A program made the translations under genes and the position numbers. Below the pieces are notes generated by a model. The model was not told where the DNA came from and did no database searches. It was given only the letters and a program-made list of their open reading frames with translations. From contig NZ_JBKAHK010000002.1 in assembly GCF_046298265.1 (NCBI RefSeq), positions 845,549-909,548 on the forward strand: a DNA stretch of 64,000 nucleotides, given 5' to 3'. This DNA is from Gillisia xinjiangensis (GTDB lineage: Bacteria; Bacteroidota; Bacteroidia; Flavobacteriales; Flavobacteriaceae). Below, piece after piece: positions 9,396 through 18,327 of the stretch (the first letter of the stretch is position 1; the number at the start of each line of letters is the position of its first letter).

Positions 9396-10667
9396 ATGAA
9401 GAAAAAAACACTCATTATTATTGGTGTTATCGCAGTTGCGCTTATTGTAGTACTTATAGCAGGAAAAAAAGCAGGATGGTTTGGAGCATCTGGAAATATT
9501 AAGGACGTAGAGATCACTAAGATTGAACCCATCCAAATTGTTGAAACCGTTTCGGCTACCGGAAAGATTCAGCCAGAGCTTGAGGTTAAACTTTCTTCTG
9601 AAGTTTCCGGAGAGATTATTGAGCTTCCTGTGGTGGAAGGTCAGTTGGTTGAAAAGGGAGATTTACTGGTGCGCATCAATCCTGATATTTACCAGTCCAG
9701 TTTACTTCGTTCCCGGGCTGGATTGCAAAATGTTCGTGCAAATTATGCTCAGTCGGAAGCGAATTTAAAGGAAGCAAAGGCCAATTATGACCGGAATAAA
9801 ACCCTTTTTGAAAGAGGAGTGATCTCGAAGGCAGAATGGGATCGTGCTGTTGCAGCTTTTGAAGTTGCCGAGGCTGCTAAAAATGCAGCATTTTACAGTA
9901 TGCAAAGTGCCTCAGCCACCGTGACTGAAGCTACCGATAATCTTGCCCGAACCAGTATTTTCTCACCTATGCGTGGGACTATTTCAAAACTGGCAGTAGA
10001 ATTAGGCGAAAGAGTGGTAGGGACCCAACAAATGGCAGGAACCGAGATCATGAGGGTGGCGAATTTAGCCAATATGGAAGTGGAAGTGGATGTAAATGAA
10101 AATGACATTGTAAAAGTATCTGTAAACGATTCTACCATTGTGGAAGTAGATGCCTATTTAAAAAGAGAATTCAAAGGAGTTGTTACCGAAATCTCTAATT
10201 CTGCCATAGAAGGATTAACTGCAGATCAGGTTACAAACTTCAAGGTGAAGGTGAAAATCCTTAAAAGTTCCTATGAAGATCTACTGGAAGGAAAGCCGGA
10301 AAATTATTCACCCTTCAGGCCAGGAATGACTGCAACAGTGGATATAATTACCAGAAAAAAGGACAATGTTATTGGTGTACCTATTAGTGCTATTGTGATT
10401 AAGAATGACACAACTTCAACTCCCGGAAAGAAACCGGCAGATGCTTTGACCGATAAAAAATTTGAAACAGTTTTTGTAAAGGATGGAAATCAGGCTAAAT
10501 TGCGGGTTGTTACCACTGGGATCCAGGATAATAGAAATATAGAAATAGTATCCGGTTTAAAAGAAGGGGAAACCGTGATCACCGGACCCTATAACACCGT
10601 AACCAAGAGTTTAAAAGACGGGGATGAAGTACAGGTTGGTACGGAAAAAACACCCCCTTCAGAATAA
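9396..10667 (+). CDS. periplasmic adaptor subunit, MacA/HlyD type (second copy)
   Basis: 423 residues: N-terminal membrane helix (about 4-22), lipoyl half-motif SGEIIELPVVEGQLVEKGD, helical hairpin (about 95-175), beta-barrel and a C-terminal membrane-proximal domain (GLKEGETVITGPY). It is longer than, and clearly different from, the adaptor at 6893. Starting 3 nt after the TolC gene, it belongs to the same operon. Two adaptors may serve the two permeases, or form a mixed hexamer. Confidence 0.9.
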   Translation: MKKKTLIIIGVIAVALIVVLIAGKKAGWFGASGNIKDVEITKIEPIQIVETVSATGKIQPELEVKLSSEVSGEIIELPVVEGQLVEKGDLLVRINPDIYQSSLLRSRAGLQNVRANYAQSEANLKEAKANYDRNKTLFERGVISKAEWDRAVAAFEVAEAAKNAAFYSMQSASATVTEATDNLARTSIFSPMRGTISKLAVELGERVVGTQQMAGTEIMRVANLANMEVEVDVNENDIVKVSVNDSTIVEVDAYLKREFKGVVTEISNSAIEGLTADQVTNFKVKVKILKSSYEDLLEGKPENYSPFRPGMTATVDIITRKKDNVIGVPISAIVIKNDTTSTPGKKPADALTDKKFETVFVKDGNQAKLRVVTTGIQDNRNIEIVSGLKEGETVITGPYNTVTKSLKDGDEVQVGTEKTPPSE

Positions 10668-10679
10668 AATAAAAAAGAT

Positions 10680-11333
10680 TTGAATATACTTTGTATAGAA
10701 ACCGCCTCCACGAATTGTTCTGTTGCACTTGCTAAGAATGGAAACTTGTTTGCCTTAAAGGAAGATTACAGCAATGGGTTCTCCCATGCGGAAAGGCTTC
10801 ATATTTTCATTCGGGATATTTTGGCCGAAAATGATATGCAACTATCAAACCTTGATGCAATTGCTGTTAGTAAAGGCCCGGGTTCCTATACAGGACTGAG
10901 AATTGGAGTATCTGCAGCCAAAGGATTATGCTTCTCTCTTGGGATCCCACTTATCTCAGTTTCCACTTTAACAGCGTTGGCCTATCAGGTAAAGGAAAAA
11001 GTTTTGGTTATTCCTATGCTCGATGCCAGGAGAATGGAAGTGTATACCGCTGTTTTTGATAATGAACGGGAACAGATATTGAAAACGAGCGCAATGATCC
11101 TTGACGAAAATTCCTATTTTGAATATTTAGAAAAAGGACCTGTGTATTTTATAGGGAGTGGAGTGACAAAATTCAACGAGATATGCAAGCATCCCAACGC
11201 TATTTTTGTTGAAGGAAAACTTCCATCGGCAAAAGAAATGGTTGATTTGGCTATATATAAATACAAAATAAGCGACTTTGAAGATGTCGCTTATTTTGAA
11301 CCTTACTATTTAAAAGATTTTATGGCCGGATAG
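10680..11333 (+). CDS. tsaB: tRNA threonylcarbamoyladenosine biosynthesis protein TsaB
   Basis: 217 residues of the ASKHA fold. The N-terminal phosphate loop NILCIETASTNCSVAL and the motif SKGPGSYTGLRIGVSAAKGL (about 65-84) identify TsaB, the non-catalytic partner of TsaD and TsaE in making t6A37 on ANN-decoding tRNAs. The start is TTG at 10680: it places the conserved ILCIETAS strand at the N terminus and no ATG is available in that position. The 12-nt gap to the preceding adaptor suggests read-through from the pump operon. Confidence 0.93.
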   Translation: MNILCIETASTNCSVALAKNGNLFALKEDYSNGFSHAERLHIFIRDILAENDMQLSNLDAIAVSKGPGSYTGLRIGVSAAKGLCFSLGIPLISVSTLTALAYQVKEKVLVIPMLDARRMEVYTAVFDNEREQILKTSAMILDENSYFEYLEKGPVYFIGSGVTKFNEICKHPNAIFVEGKLPSAKEMVDLAIYKYKISDFEDVAYFEPYYLKDFMAG

Positions 11334-11341
11334 GTTTATGT

Positions 11342-12205
11342 TTATTTCCCCGTATTTTCATTGATTTCTTTTGCATCTTTAGAATGATTAAAAAAATGCA
11401 CATCCCGTTGAGGGAAAGGAATTCCAATTCCGGCGGCTTCCAGCCTGAATTTTGCTTCTTCAATAGTAAACCAGTGGCATCCCCAGTAGTTTTCATTTAA
11501 AGCCCAGAATCTTAACGAAAGATTTACAGAGCTGTCCGCAAGTTCGGCTACTACAACCTGTGGTTCCGGATCTTCCATGATTCCTTCCTGTTCTTTCATC
11601 AGGTTTATTAAGATCTCTTTAGCTTGCTTAATATTGCTGTCATAGGATATTCCAATGGTAATAGAATCTTTACGTTTCCCTTCAACCGTATAATTTATAA
11701 TTTCATTATTGGTTAAATCTCCATTTGGGATAATGGCAAGTTGGTTTCCAAAGGTATTGAGATAAGTGTAAAAAAGAGAAGTTTCTTTTACCGTTCCCGA
11801 TACATCTCCAACTTCAATCCAGTCGCCTATTTTAAAGGGCTTTAATATTATAATTAGTACACCCCCGGCAAAGTTGGCTAATGAACCCTGTAAGGCAAGT
11901 CCAATTGCAAGTCCGGCGGCACCAACAACTGCGATAAGCGAGGTTGTTTGTACCCCAAGCTTCCCGATAACGACAATAAATAAGAGGACTTTTAAAGTCC
12001 AGTTTATCAAAGTGAGAATGAAGTTTTCCAGAGTTATATCATAATCTTTTTTCTGAAAAATTTTACGGGTATAACGCAATATGAGTTTAATGATCCAAAG
12101 ACCAAATACTAATATTAAAATGGCAGCAATAAGGCTGGGTAAATAGTCTATAAGTTTTGAAAGATAATTATTGGCAAGTTCACTCCAATTGTCTATTTGA
12201 TCCAT
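11342..12205 (-). CDS. small-conductance mechanosensitive channel (MscS family)
   Basis: 287 residues with three N-terminal membrane helices. The third, pore-lining helix is Gly/Ala-rich (VVGAAGLAIGLALQGSLANF), followed by FAGGVLIIILKPFKIGDWIEVG and the MscS beta domain (NTFGNQLAIIPNGDLTNNEI). It releases osmolytes on hypo-osmotic shock. Its length matches minimal MscS channels. It converges with tsaB (8 nt between stops), so it has its own promoter on the minus strand. Confidence 0.93.
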   Translation of the reverse strand: MDQIDNWSELANNYLSKLIDYLPSLIAAILILVFGLWIIKLILRYTRKIFQKKDYDITLENFILTLINWTLKVLLFIVVIGKLGVQTTSLIAVVGAAGLAIGLALQGSLANFAGGVLIIILKPFKIGDWIEVGDVSGTVKETSLFYTYLNTFGNQLAIIPNGDLTNNEIINYTVEGKRKDSITIGISYDSNIKQAKEILINLMKEQEGIMEDPEPQVVVAELADSSVNLSLRFWALNENYWGCHWFTIEEAKFRLEAAGIGIPFPQRDVHFFNHSKDAKEINENTGK

Positions 12206-12441
12206 AATTTTTAAATTTTCACAAAGGGAAGATTTTTAGTAAAAATATCGGAATAAATTTTGTTTAAATTTTGTTAAATAATTATTTTTAAGAGTACAAT
12301 GTAGTCAAAAAAAATTAGGATATTTGGGACGAGAAATCTGAATCCCACCAAAGAATTGAATCCCTGAAAATTCATTGATTTTTTTGAAATAAAAAGACTC
12401 CCTTTTATAGAGAGAGCCTTGGATTTGCTTCGTGAAAAAAA

Positions 12442-12642
12442 TTAAGTTAACTCAAAGGTGATTTTGAGGATTACTCTAAACTCGGTGATGTTTTCACCGG
12501 TAACCATCGCCTTTTGTTCCTTTACATAAACCGATTTAATATTTTTTATGGTTTTGGAAGCGCTTTTTACAGCATTTCTAGTGGCTTCTTCCCAACTATC
12601 TTCAGAAGTTGCAATAACTTCAATTACTTTAAATATGGACAT
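12442..12642 (-). CDS. dodecin family flavin-binding protein
   Basis: 66 residues with the dodecin pattern: MSIFKVIEVIATSEDSWEEA, NAVKSASKTIKNIKSVYV and a final strand EFRVILKITFELT. Dodecins form hollow dodecamers that store or buffer riboflavin or FMN. The length is typical. It is a stand-alone minus-strand gene between the mechanosensitive channel and the phosphate transporter. Confidence 0.9.
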   Translation of the reverse strand: MSIFKVIEVIATSEDSWEEATRNAVKSASKTIKNIKSVYVKEQKAMVTGENITEFRVILKITFELT

Positions 12643-12956
12643 ATTAATTTTTTGTTTTTGTGAGTATTAAAAATTTCAATAGTAAGATACGAAAATTTTA
12701 ATTTCTCCAGTGCTATTAATTTTGAAATAGCCTACCCGTCTTTTCTTTCTGGCCCGCCCGTCCCGTTCGGGCAGGATTTCATCAATATTCTTGAAATTGA
12801 TTCCTTTAAAATAGGTCGCTTGATAAAGTCAAAAGGTTTGATTTGGGGGGCTTTAATAGGCTCTGTTAAATGATCTTTCTTCTTAAAGTTTTAATAACTT
12901 TGGAAAGTCTTTTTTTATAATTTAAATAAGAACTTTTGTAGGCATGTAAAGGCATT
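12643..12956. other. 314-base intergenic region between divergent dodecin and Pit genes
   Basis: No gene is supported here. It is AT-rich except for a GC-rich patch (about 12750-12775). The part just before the Pit gene holds TTTG (12899-12902) and AACTTTTG (12931-12938), resembling the -33 and -7 boxes of Bacteroidota promoters, but the 28-base spacing is too long for a confident call. Confidence 0.5.
12751..12774. repeat. GC-rich imperfect palindrome (short intergenic repeat)
   Basis: The patch GCCCGCCCGTCCCGTTCGGG followed by CAGG stands out as almost pure G+C in AT-rich surroundings. It can fold through GCCCG pairing with CGGGC. It looks like a dispersed short intergenic element, but only this copy is in the window. 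Confidence 0.45.
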
Positions 12957-15224
12957 ATGGAAAACATTTATATCTTGATGTTGATTGCTTTATTTGCCCT
13001 GGCAATTATTGACCTGGTGGTAGGTGTAAGCAATGATGCAGTAAACTTTTTAAATTCTGCCATAGGCTCCAAAGTTGTACCTCTTCGAACAATTCTTATC
13101 ATTGCCAGCATAGGGGTGGCGGTAGGAGCGGTTTTCTCCAGCGGACTTATGGAGGTTGCCCGGGAAGGAATATTTATCCCTGGGAAATTTCACTTTGAGG
13201 AGATCATGATCATCTTTCTGGCGGTTATGATCGCAGATGTTATTCTATTGGATTTTTTCAATTCGTTGGGTCTTCCAACATCAACAACGGTTTCAATTGT
13301 TTTTGAATTGCTTGGAGCTGCGGTATTTGTTGCGCTTATAAAAATATATTATTCTACCGGAGATTATGAAACCTTATTTACATTTATAAACACTTCAAAA
13401 GCAACCCAAATAATTTTTGGTATAATGCTCTCTATCGTTATTGCTTTTGCGCTTGGGTCAATGGTTCAATATTTTTCCAGGTTGATCTTTACTTTCCAAT
13501 ACGAAAAAAAAATAAAATATGCTGGAGCCATATTTGGAGGGCTTTCATTTACTGCCTTGTTTTATTTTATTTTAATGAAAGGGATTTCAAGTATTTCTTT
13601 CATTCCTCCAGGTTTTCTGAATGATGTAAAAAATAATTCCCTTGTTATTGTGATCTCCGGTTTTTTCCTTTTTACAGGGATATGCCATTTAGCAATTGCA
13701 ACTTTTAAGGTAAATATCCTTAAAACAATTGTTGTAATTGGAACTTTTGCCCTGGCACTAGCATTTGCTGGAAATGATCTGGTAAATTTTATTGGTGTGC
13801 CTATTGCGGCCTGGCAGTCCTATGAAATCTGGCATGCTGCTTATTTGGCTACCGGAGAATTGCCATCGCAGTTATTGATGAGCGGATTATCTGAAGAGGT
13901 AAGTACCCCCATCCTGTTTTTAATTCTTGCAGGTCTGGTTATGGTTACAACCCTTTGGTTTTCTAAAAAAGCTATGCGGGTTACACAAACCGAAATAAAA
14001 CTTGGCAGGCAGGAGTTTGGAGATGAACGTTTTGCGCCCAATTTTTTTTCCCGTGGCATCGTTCGGTACTTTATTGTTATTGGCAATGTTTTCGAATTCC
14101 TTATCCCGGATTCTTTATCGCATAAAATGAGTTCCAAATTTAAAAAAGAAGAGATACTTGTCGGTGAAAGAGGTCTTGAAATACCATCCTTTGATCTTGT
14201 GCGGGCGTCCGTAAATCTTGTTGTGGCCAGTGTTTTGATTTCCCTGGCAACAAATTTAAAATTACCATTATCTACCACCTATGTTACTTTTATGGTAGCT
14301 ATGGGGACTTCTTTTGCCGATGGTGCCTGGGACAGGGATAGCGCTGTGTTTAGGGTAGCGGGTGTTTTAAATGTAATAGGTGGGTGGTTTGTTACCGCCT
14401 TTAGCGCATTTTTAGTGGCAGCACTTTTTGCCGCCATCATTTACTTTGGGGGGATTATAGCCATTGCTTTCCTTGTATTGCTTGCAGTGATCCTGATTGT
14501 TCGGAGTTATGTAGTGCATTCCAGGAAACTGAAACAACAAAAGAAACAAAAGCGTTTTAAACATAGCGATATAGTCACGATTAACGAGATCACTATTGAA
14601 TCTTCTCAAAATATTTCCAGTGTGATAGGCGGAATTAATAAAATGTACACCAAAACCGTTGATAGCCTTGGATTACACGATTTAAATAAACTAAAAAAGA
14701 ACAATAAAGGAATAGAAAAACTGGAAGCAGAGATTGATGAGTTAAAGGGGAATATTTTTTATTTTATCAAATCTCTGGACGATGAGTCTGTGGAAGCAGG
14801 TAAATTCTACATCCTTATTTTAGACCATTTACAGGATATGGTGCAATCCATTGGTTTTATAACACGAAACAGTTATAATCATGTCCACAACAATCACAAA
14901 AACCTGAAATTCAATCAAACCCGCGATCTTAAAGCTATAAACAACAAAATGCAGATGTTGTTTGATGATATTAAACTTATTTTTGATTCTCACAGATTCA
15001 GCAATATTGATAAGGTAATTGCTGAAAAACGAGTATTGCTTGAAAATATTTCAGAGTTAATTGAGCGGCAAATAGAGCGAATCCGGACTACGGAAACCAG
15101 CCCGAAAAACTCTAAATTATATTTCGGGTTATTGCTGGAAACAAAAGATTTGATTAGCTCTACGATGAGTTTGCTTCAGCTTTTTCAGGAATTTCATAAA
15201 GAAGCGAAGCAAACAATCTATTGA
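12957..15224 (+). CDS. inorganic phosphate transporter (PHO-4/Pit) with C-terminal PhoU-like domain
   Basis: 755 residues. The N-terminal ~530 residues are a Pit-type permease: the duplicated PHO-4 signatures appear as VGVSNDAVNFLNSAIGSKVV near the N terminus and FAGNDLVNFIGVPIAAW near 270, with about ten membrane helices. After a basic linker (about 520-540) the last ~200 residues are helical and soluble and resemble PhoU. Pit in E. coli is about 500 residues and lacks this tail, so the protein is a transporter-regulator fusion, an architecture also annotated in other Bacteroidota. It takes up phosphate by cation symport. Confidence 0.88.
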   Translation: MENIYILMLIALFALAIIDLVVGVSNDAVNFLNSAIGSKVVPLRTILIIASIGVAVGAVFSSGLMEVAREGIFIPGKFHFEEIMIIFLAVMIADVILLDFFNSLGLPTSTTVSIVFELLGAAVFVALIKIYYSTGDYETLFTFINTSKATQIIFGIMLSIVIAFALGSMVQYFSRLIFTFQYEKKIKYAGAIFGGLSFTALFYFILMKGISSISFIPPGFLNDVKNNSLVIVISGFFLFTGICHLAIATFKVNILKTIVVIGTFALALAFAGNDLVNFIGVPIAAWQSYEIWHAAYLATGELPSQLLMSGLSEEVSTPILFLILAGLVMVTTLWFSKKAMRVTQTEIKLGRQEFGDERFAPNFFSRGIVRYFIVIGNVFEFLIPDSLSHKMSSKFKKEEILVGERGLEIPSFDLVRASVNLVVASVLISLATNLKLPLSTTYVTFMVAMGTSFADGAWDRDSAVFRVAGVLNVIGGWFVTAFSAFLVAALFAAIIYFGGIIAIAFLVLLAVILIVRSYVVHSRKLKQQKKQKRFKHSDIVTINEITIESSQNISSVIGGINKMYTKTVDSLGLHDLNKLKKNNKGIEKLEAEIDELKGNIFYFIKSLDDESVEAGKFYILILDHLQDMVQSIGFITRNSYNHVHNNHKNLKFNQTRDLKAINNKMQMLFDDIKLIFDSHRFSNIDKVIAEKRVLLENISELIERQIERIRTTETSPKNSKLYFGLLLETKDLISSTMSLLQLFQEFHKEAKQTIY

Positions 15225-15291
15225 TTTTTTAAATCTCTATCGGATGGAAACTATACCGGAGATTTCCGAGTAAATAATTTCCTGAAATTAA

Positions 15292-16203
15292 TTATCCATT
15301 AACCGCTTCAACGTAATCCACTTTCCCCTGAAGCATATCGCGCATCATGGTTTCGATCCCATTTTTTAAGGTTGCAGTGGAGGAAGGGCATCCGCTACAG
15401 GCTCCCTGTAATATTACCTTTACTGTTTTAGTTTCCGGGTTGTAGGAATCGAAGGTGATATTTCCACCATCGCTGGCTACTGCCGGCTTAATGTATTCAT
15501 CTAAAATGTCTATAACCTGCAAAGACACTTCATCCAAATCCCTGGAATTCGATGCTGTCTTTTGGGAAGTTTTGTTTTCTGTTTCTACCGATTCTTCCTT
15601 TAATAAAACTTCCTTGCCTTCCTGAAGATAATTTCTGATAAATTCTCTTAATTCCATGGTGATGTCATTCCATTCGGCCATGTCATATTTATTGACGGAA
15701 ATATAATTTTCGTCCATGAAAACCTCTTTAACAAAGGGCAGATGGAACAAAGCTTTTGCTAAAGGGGCATTTTCGGTAGAATCTATATTTTTAAACTCGG
15801 CAGGAGCTATAACCAATTTTTTATTGGCTACAAATTTCATTACCGAAGGATTGGGTGTGCTTTCTGCATAAACAGTTACCGGAACCACTTTTTTGGACGG
15901 CTCACTTTCAATGTTAAGAATAACGCCTCCGTCATTTAGAAAATCCTTAAGCTGGGTTGCCACTTCTTCCTGTACATCATCCCATTCTATGATATTGTAC
16001 TTTTCAATAGCGATGAAATTTTGTGCGATAAAAACTGTTTTCACAAAAGGTAAATGAAATAATTGTTGGGCCAATGGTGATTTTGAGGCTTCTTCTATAT
16101 TTCCGAATTCAAAACTTTCATGACGGGTCAAAAACTGGTTGGTCTCAAATTTTAGAATTGCGGGATTTGTGGTAGGGTGTATATGTATGGTATATGGATT
16201 CAT
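15292..16203 (-). CDS. NifU/Nfu-type Fe-S carrier with duplicated Nfu N-terminal domain
   Basis: 303 residues. Two Nfu_N-type domains occur in tandem (about 1-92 and 108-192), each with an NPxxxKF motif and an LFxLPFVKxVF segment. The C-terminal NifU domain (about 225-300) carries the cluster ligands Cys269-x2-Cys272 (GACSGCPS). Nfu proteins hand 4Fe-4S clusters to target enzymes. The internal duplication is visible directly, and most Nfu proteins have only one N-terminal domain. It converges with the Pit gene and stands alone. Confidence 0.9.
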   Translation of the reverse strand: MNPYTIHIHPTTNPAILKFETNQFLTRHESFEFGNIEEASKSPLAQQLFHLPFVKTVFIAQNFIAIEKYNIIEWDDVQEEVATQLKDFLNDGGVILNIESEPSKKVVPVTVYAESTPNPSVMKFVANKKLVIAPAEFKNIDSTENAPLAKALFHLPFVKEVFMDENYISVNKYDMAEWNDITMELREFIRNYLQEGKEVLLKEESVETENKTSQKTASNSRDLDEVSLQVIDILDEYIKPAVASDGGNITFDSYNPETKTVKVILQGACSGCPSSTATLKNGIETMMRDMLQGKVDYVEAVNG

Positions 16204-16235
16204 ATATAGATATTTATTGTTTTTTTAAATGATCT

Positions 16236-16251
16236 CCCGATAGCTATCGGG
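16236..16251. repeat. 16-bp perfect palindrome CCCGATAGCTATCGGG
   Basis: A perfect self-complementary 16-mer in the AT-rich 260-base region between the divergent nfu-type and PorP-type genes. It could be a dispersed repeat, a protein-binding site or a cruciform. No second copy was noticed in this window. Confidence 0.6.
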
Positions 16252-16463
16252 TGTAATTAGCATATCTTCATTCATGTTTTTGTCAAGTTTCCGCTATGCT
16301 CATTTCCTACTATAAAATTTTATGCAAAATTACTAAAACAAACTAGGCTAATCTATATATTTACAATTGATATTAAATTTATGTTTATAGGCTTTTCTTA
16401 TTTTTGGCCTTGTCACGCTTTATTGGAGGATCTTTTTCTTCTCACGGACATTAAATATTTTAA

Positions 16464-17468
16464 ATGAAATCATTTTTCGCTATATTTTTCACGCTTGTTT
16501 TTTTCTTTTCTATAAAAATAACAGCACAGGAAGTAATACCAACTTATTCTGATTATTTGACCGATAATCTTTATTTGCTGCACCCTTCTATGGCTGGCGC
16601 TTCAAATTTTAACAAAATCCGCCTAACCGCTAGACAACAGTGGTTTGATGTAGATAATGCACCGGCATTACAAACCCTGAGCGTCCATGGCAGGGTGGGG
16701 GAGAAAATAGGTGTGGGTGGTATTGTTTTTAACGACCAAAACGGAAATTATTCAAAACGTGGTATGTATGCCACCTTTGCCTATCACCTGCTTTTCTCCC
16801 GAAGTGAGCTGGATTTAAATCAATTGTCTTTTGGTCTAAGCGGTGGAGTTGTGCAGCATAGTCTCGATCAAAGCGGTTTTACAACTTTTGATCCTCTTAT
16901 TGGGGATGGAAATTCTGCAGATATTTATGGGAATGTAGATGTAGGAATGTCGTACTACTATCTTGATTTTTTTGCACATCTTACGGCAAAGAATATTCTT
17001 TCAGTAAACAGGGAATTTTTCTATTCAGATGCGGTGCCCAGCAATCAGCGGAAATATCTCTTTTCTGCGGGATATGTTTTTGGCCAGGCAAATAGTGACT
17101 GGAGTTATGAGCCTTCAGTGTTATTTCAATTGAGAGAACAAACTTCAGAAAAAAATATAGATGCAAATTTGAAGGTTTATAAAAGTCTTGAACTGGGCGG
17201 ACTATGGGGTGGATTATCCTTTAGAAGAAGTTTTGAAGGCGCTGAATATACCACGGATGGAGTTGAGATTCAAAATCAGCAGTTGCAATATTTTACCGGT
17301 TTTGTTGGACTGGATTACAAGCAATTTCTTGTTGCATATACCTATTCCCATCAAATAAATTCGCTTGTTTTGAGCAATGCCGGGTTTCATCAAATTACCC
17401 TAGGGTATAATTTTGGGCAAAACCGTGCGCGTTATGATTGTAAATGCCCGGCGATCAATTCGAATTAA
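16464..17468 (+). CDS. type IX secretion system membrane protein, PorP/SprF family
   Basis: 334 residues with a signal peptide (cleavage likely after KITAQ) and the PorP/SprF N-terminal pattern PTYSDYLTDNLYLLHPSMAGA, then an outer-membrane beta-barrel built of amphipathic strands (GVGGIVFNDQNG, YATFAYHLLF). PorP/SprF proteins work with T9SS substrates and anchoring. Here it is not next to a large adhesin gene, as many SprF paralogues are. TATTTTTG at 16399-16406 matches a -7 box, but no good -33 box is present. Confidence 0.88.
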   Translation: MKSFFAIFFTLVFFFSIKITAQEVIPTYSDYLTDNLYLLHPSMAGASNFNKIRLTARQQWFDVDNAPALQTLSVHGRVGEKIGVGGIVFNDQNGNYSKRGMYATFAYHLLFSRSELDLNQLSFGLSGGVVQHSLDQSGFTTFDPLIGDGNSADIYGNVDVGMSYYYLDFFAHLTAKNILSVNREFFYSDAVPSNQRKYLFSAGYVFGQANSDWSYEPSVLFQLREQTSEKNIDANLKVYKSLELGGLWGGLSFRRSFEGAEYTTDGVEIQNQQLQYFTGFVGLDYKQFLVAYTYSHQINSLVLSNAGFHQITLGYNFGQNRARYDCKCPAINSN

Positions 17469-18263
17469 TCAAAACTCCAGGTAAGAAACCTCTATGGAAG
17501 GGTTCAAAGCTTCTCCTACAAGGTTTGCAAGCACTTCCGAATTACTGTTGCTGAATAATTTGTGTTTTGAAACTTGCCCGGAAATATTAAAGAGATCGAA
17601 TTTCTCTAAAATTCTTTTGGTTTGTCTGGCTACAGCTTCACCTGAATCTATTATTTTAACGCTCTCAGGAAGGATCTCCTTCAGTTTTGGAGTGAGATAG
17701 GGATAATGACTGCATCCTAACACCAGGTAGTCTATTTCAGCTTTAAGCATTGGGGCTAAAAGATTACGTAAAAGGGTTTCCATTTCTGAAGAATCTTTTT
17801 TTCCTTCCTCTATTAATTTCACCAATCCTTCCCCAACTACTTCAATTATATGGATATTGCTGGCATATAATCCTGAAGTTTTAGCAAAGAGTTCACTGGA
17901 TAGAGTGCCTTTTGTTGCCAGTATTCCAATAGATTTTCCAATGGAATTTGTTGCCGCGGGTTTAAGCGCGGGTTCTATTCCTATAAATGGAACTGGATAG
18001 CTGGATCTTAGAAAATCTATAGCATTTGTTGTGGCAGTATTACAGGCAACCACGATAAGTTTGGCTCCCATTTCAATTAATTTCTCCGTATTTTTCCGGC
18101 TTAACGCAATTATCTCATTTGGTGATTTTTCACCATAGGGAGCATTCCTGCTATCGGCAAGATAGATGCTGTTCTCGTTGGGAAGAAGCTGTACGACTTC
18201 TTTCCATATGGAAGTTCCGCCTACGCCAGAATCAAAAAAACCTATAGGAGCTGTGTTGTTCAT
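17469..18263 (-). CDS. murI: glutamate racemase
   Basis: 264 residues from the ATG at 18263; a TTG nine bases upstream is possible but unnecessary. It makes D-glutamate for peptidoglycan. The N-terminal GFFDSGVGG loop and both catalytic cysteines are present: Cys74 (VVACNTATTNA) and Cys184 (LVLGCSHYP). Its stop abuts that of the PorP-type gene on the other strand. A terminator lies between it and the upstream OmpH gene, so murI probably has its own promoter or depends on read-through. Confidence 0.95.
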   Translation of the reverse strand: MNNTAPIGFFDSGVGGTSIWKEVVQLLPNENSIYLADSRNAPYGEKSPNEIIALSRKNTEKLIEMGAKLIVVACNTATTNAIDFLRSSYPVPFIGIEPALKPAATNSIGKSIGILATKGTLSSELFAKTSGLYASNIHIIEVVGEGLVKLIEEGKKDSSEMETLLRNLLAPMLKAEIDYLVLGCSHYPYLTPKLKEILPESVKIIDSGEAVARQTKRILEKFDLFNISGQVSKHKLFSNSNSEVLANLVGEALNPSIEVSYLEF

Positions 18264-18276
18264 TTGATACAAAAAT

Positions 18277-18307
18277 AAAAACTGCGCCCGGATAGAGCGC
18301 AGTTTTA
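18277..18307 (-). terminator. terminator after the bamA-ompH operon
   Basis: Inverted repeat AAAACTGCGC and GCGCAGTTTT around an 8-10 base loop. Read on the minus strand it is followed by a T-rich tract. It lies just after the OmpH stop and just before murI. Confidence 0.75.
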
Positions 18308-18327
18308 TAAATTATATTTAGAAAATA

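Noticed and set aside
15231..15265. Hairpin AAATCTC/GAGATTT after the Pit gene as terminator
   Set aside because: The loop is long, the stem short and no T run follows; too weak to report as a feature.
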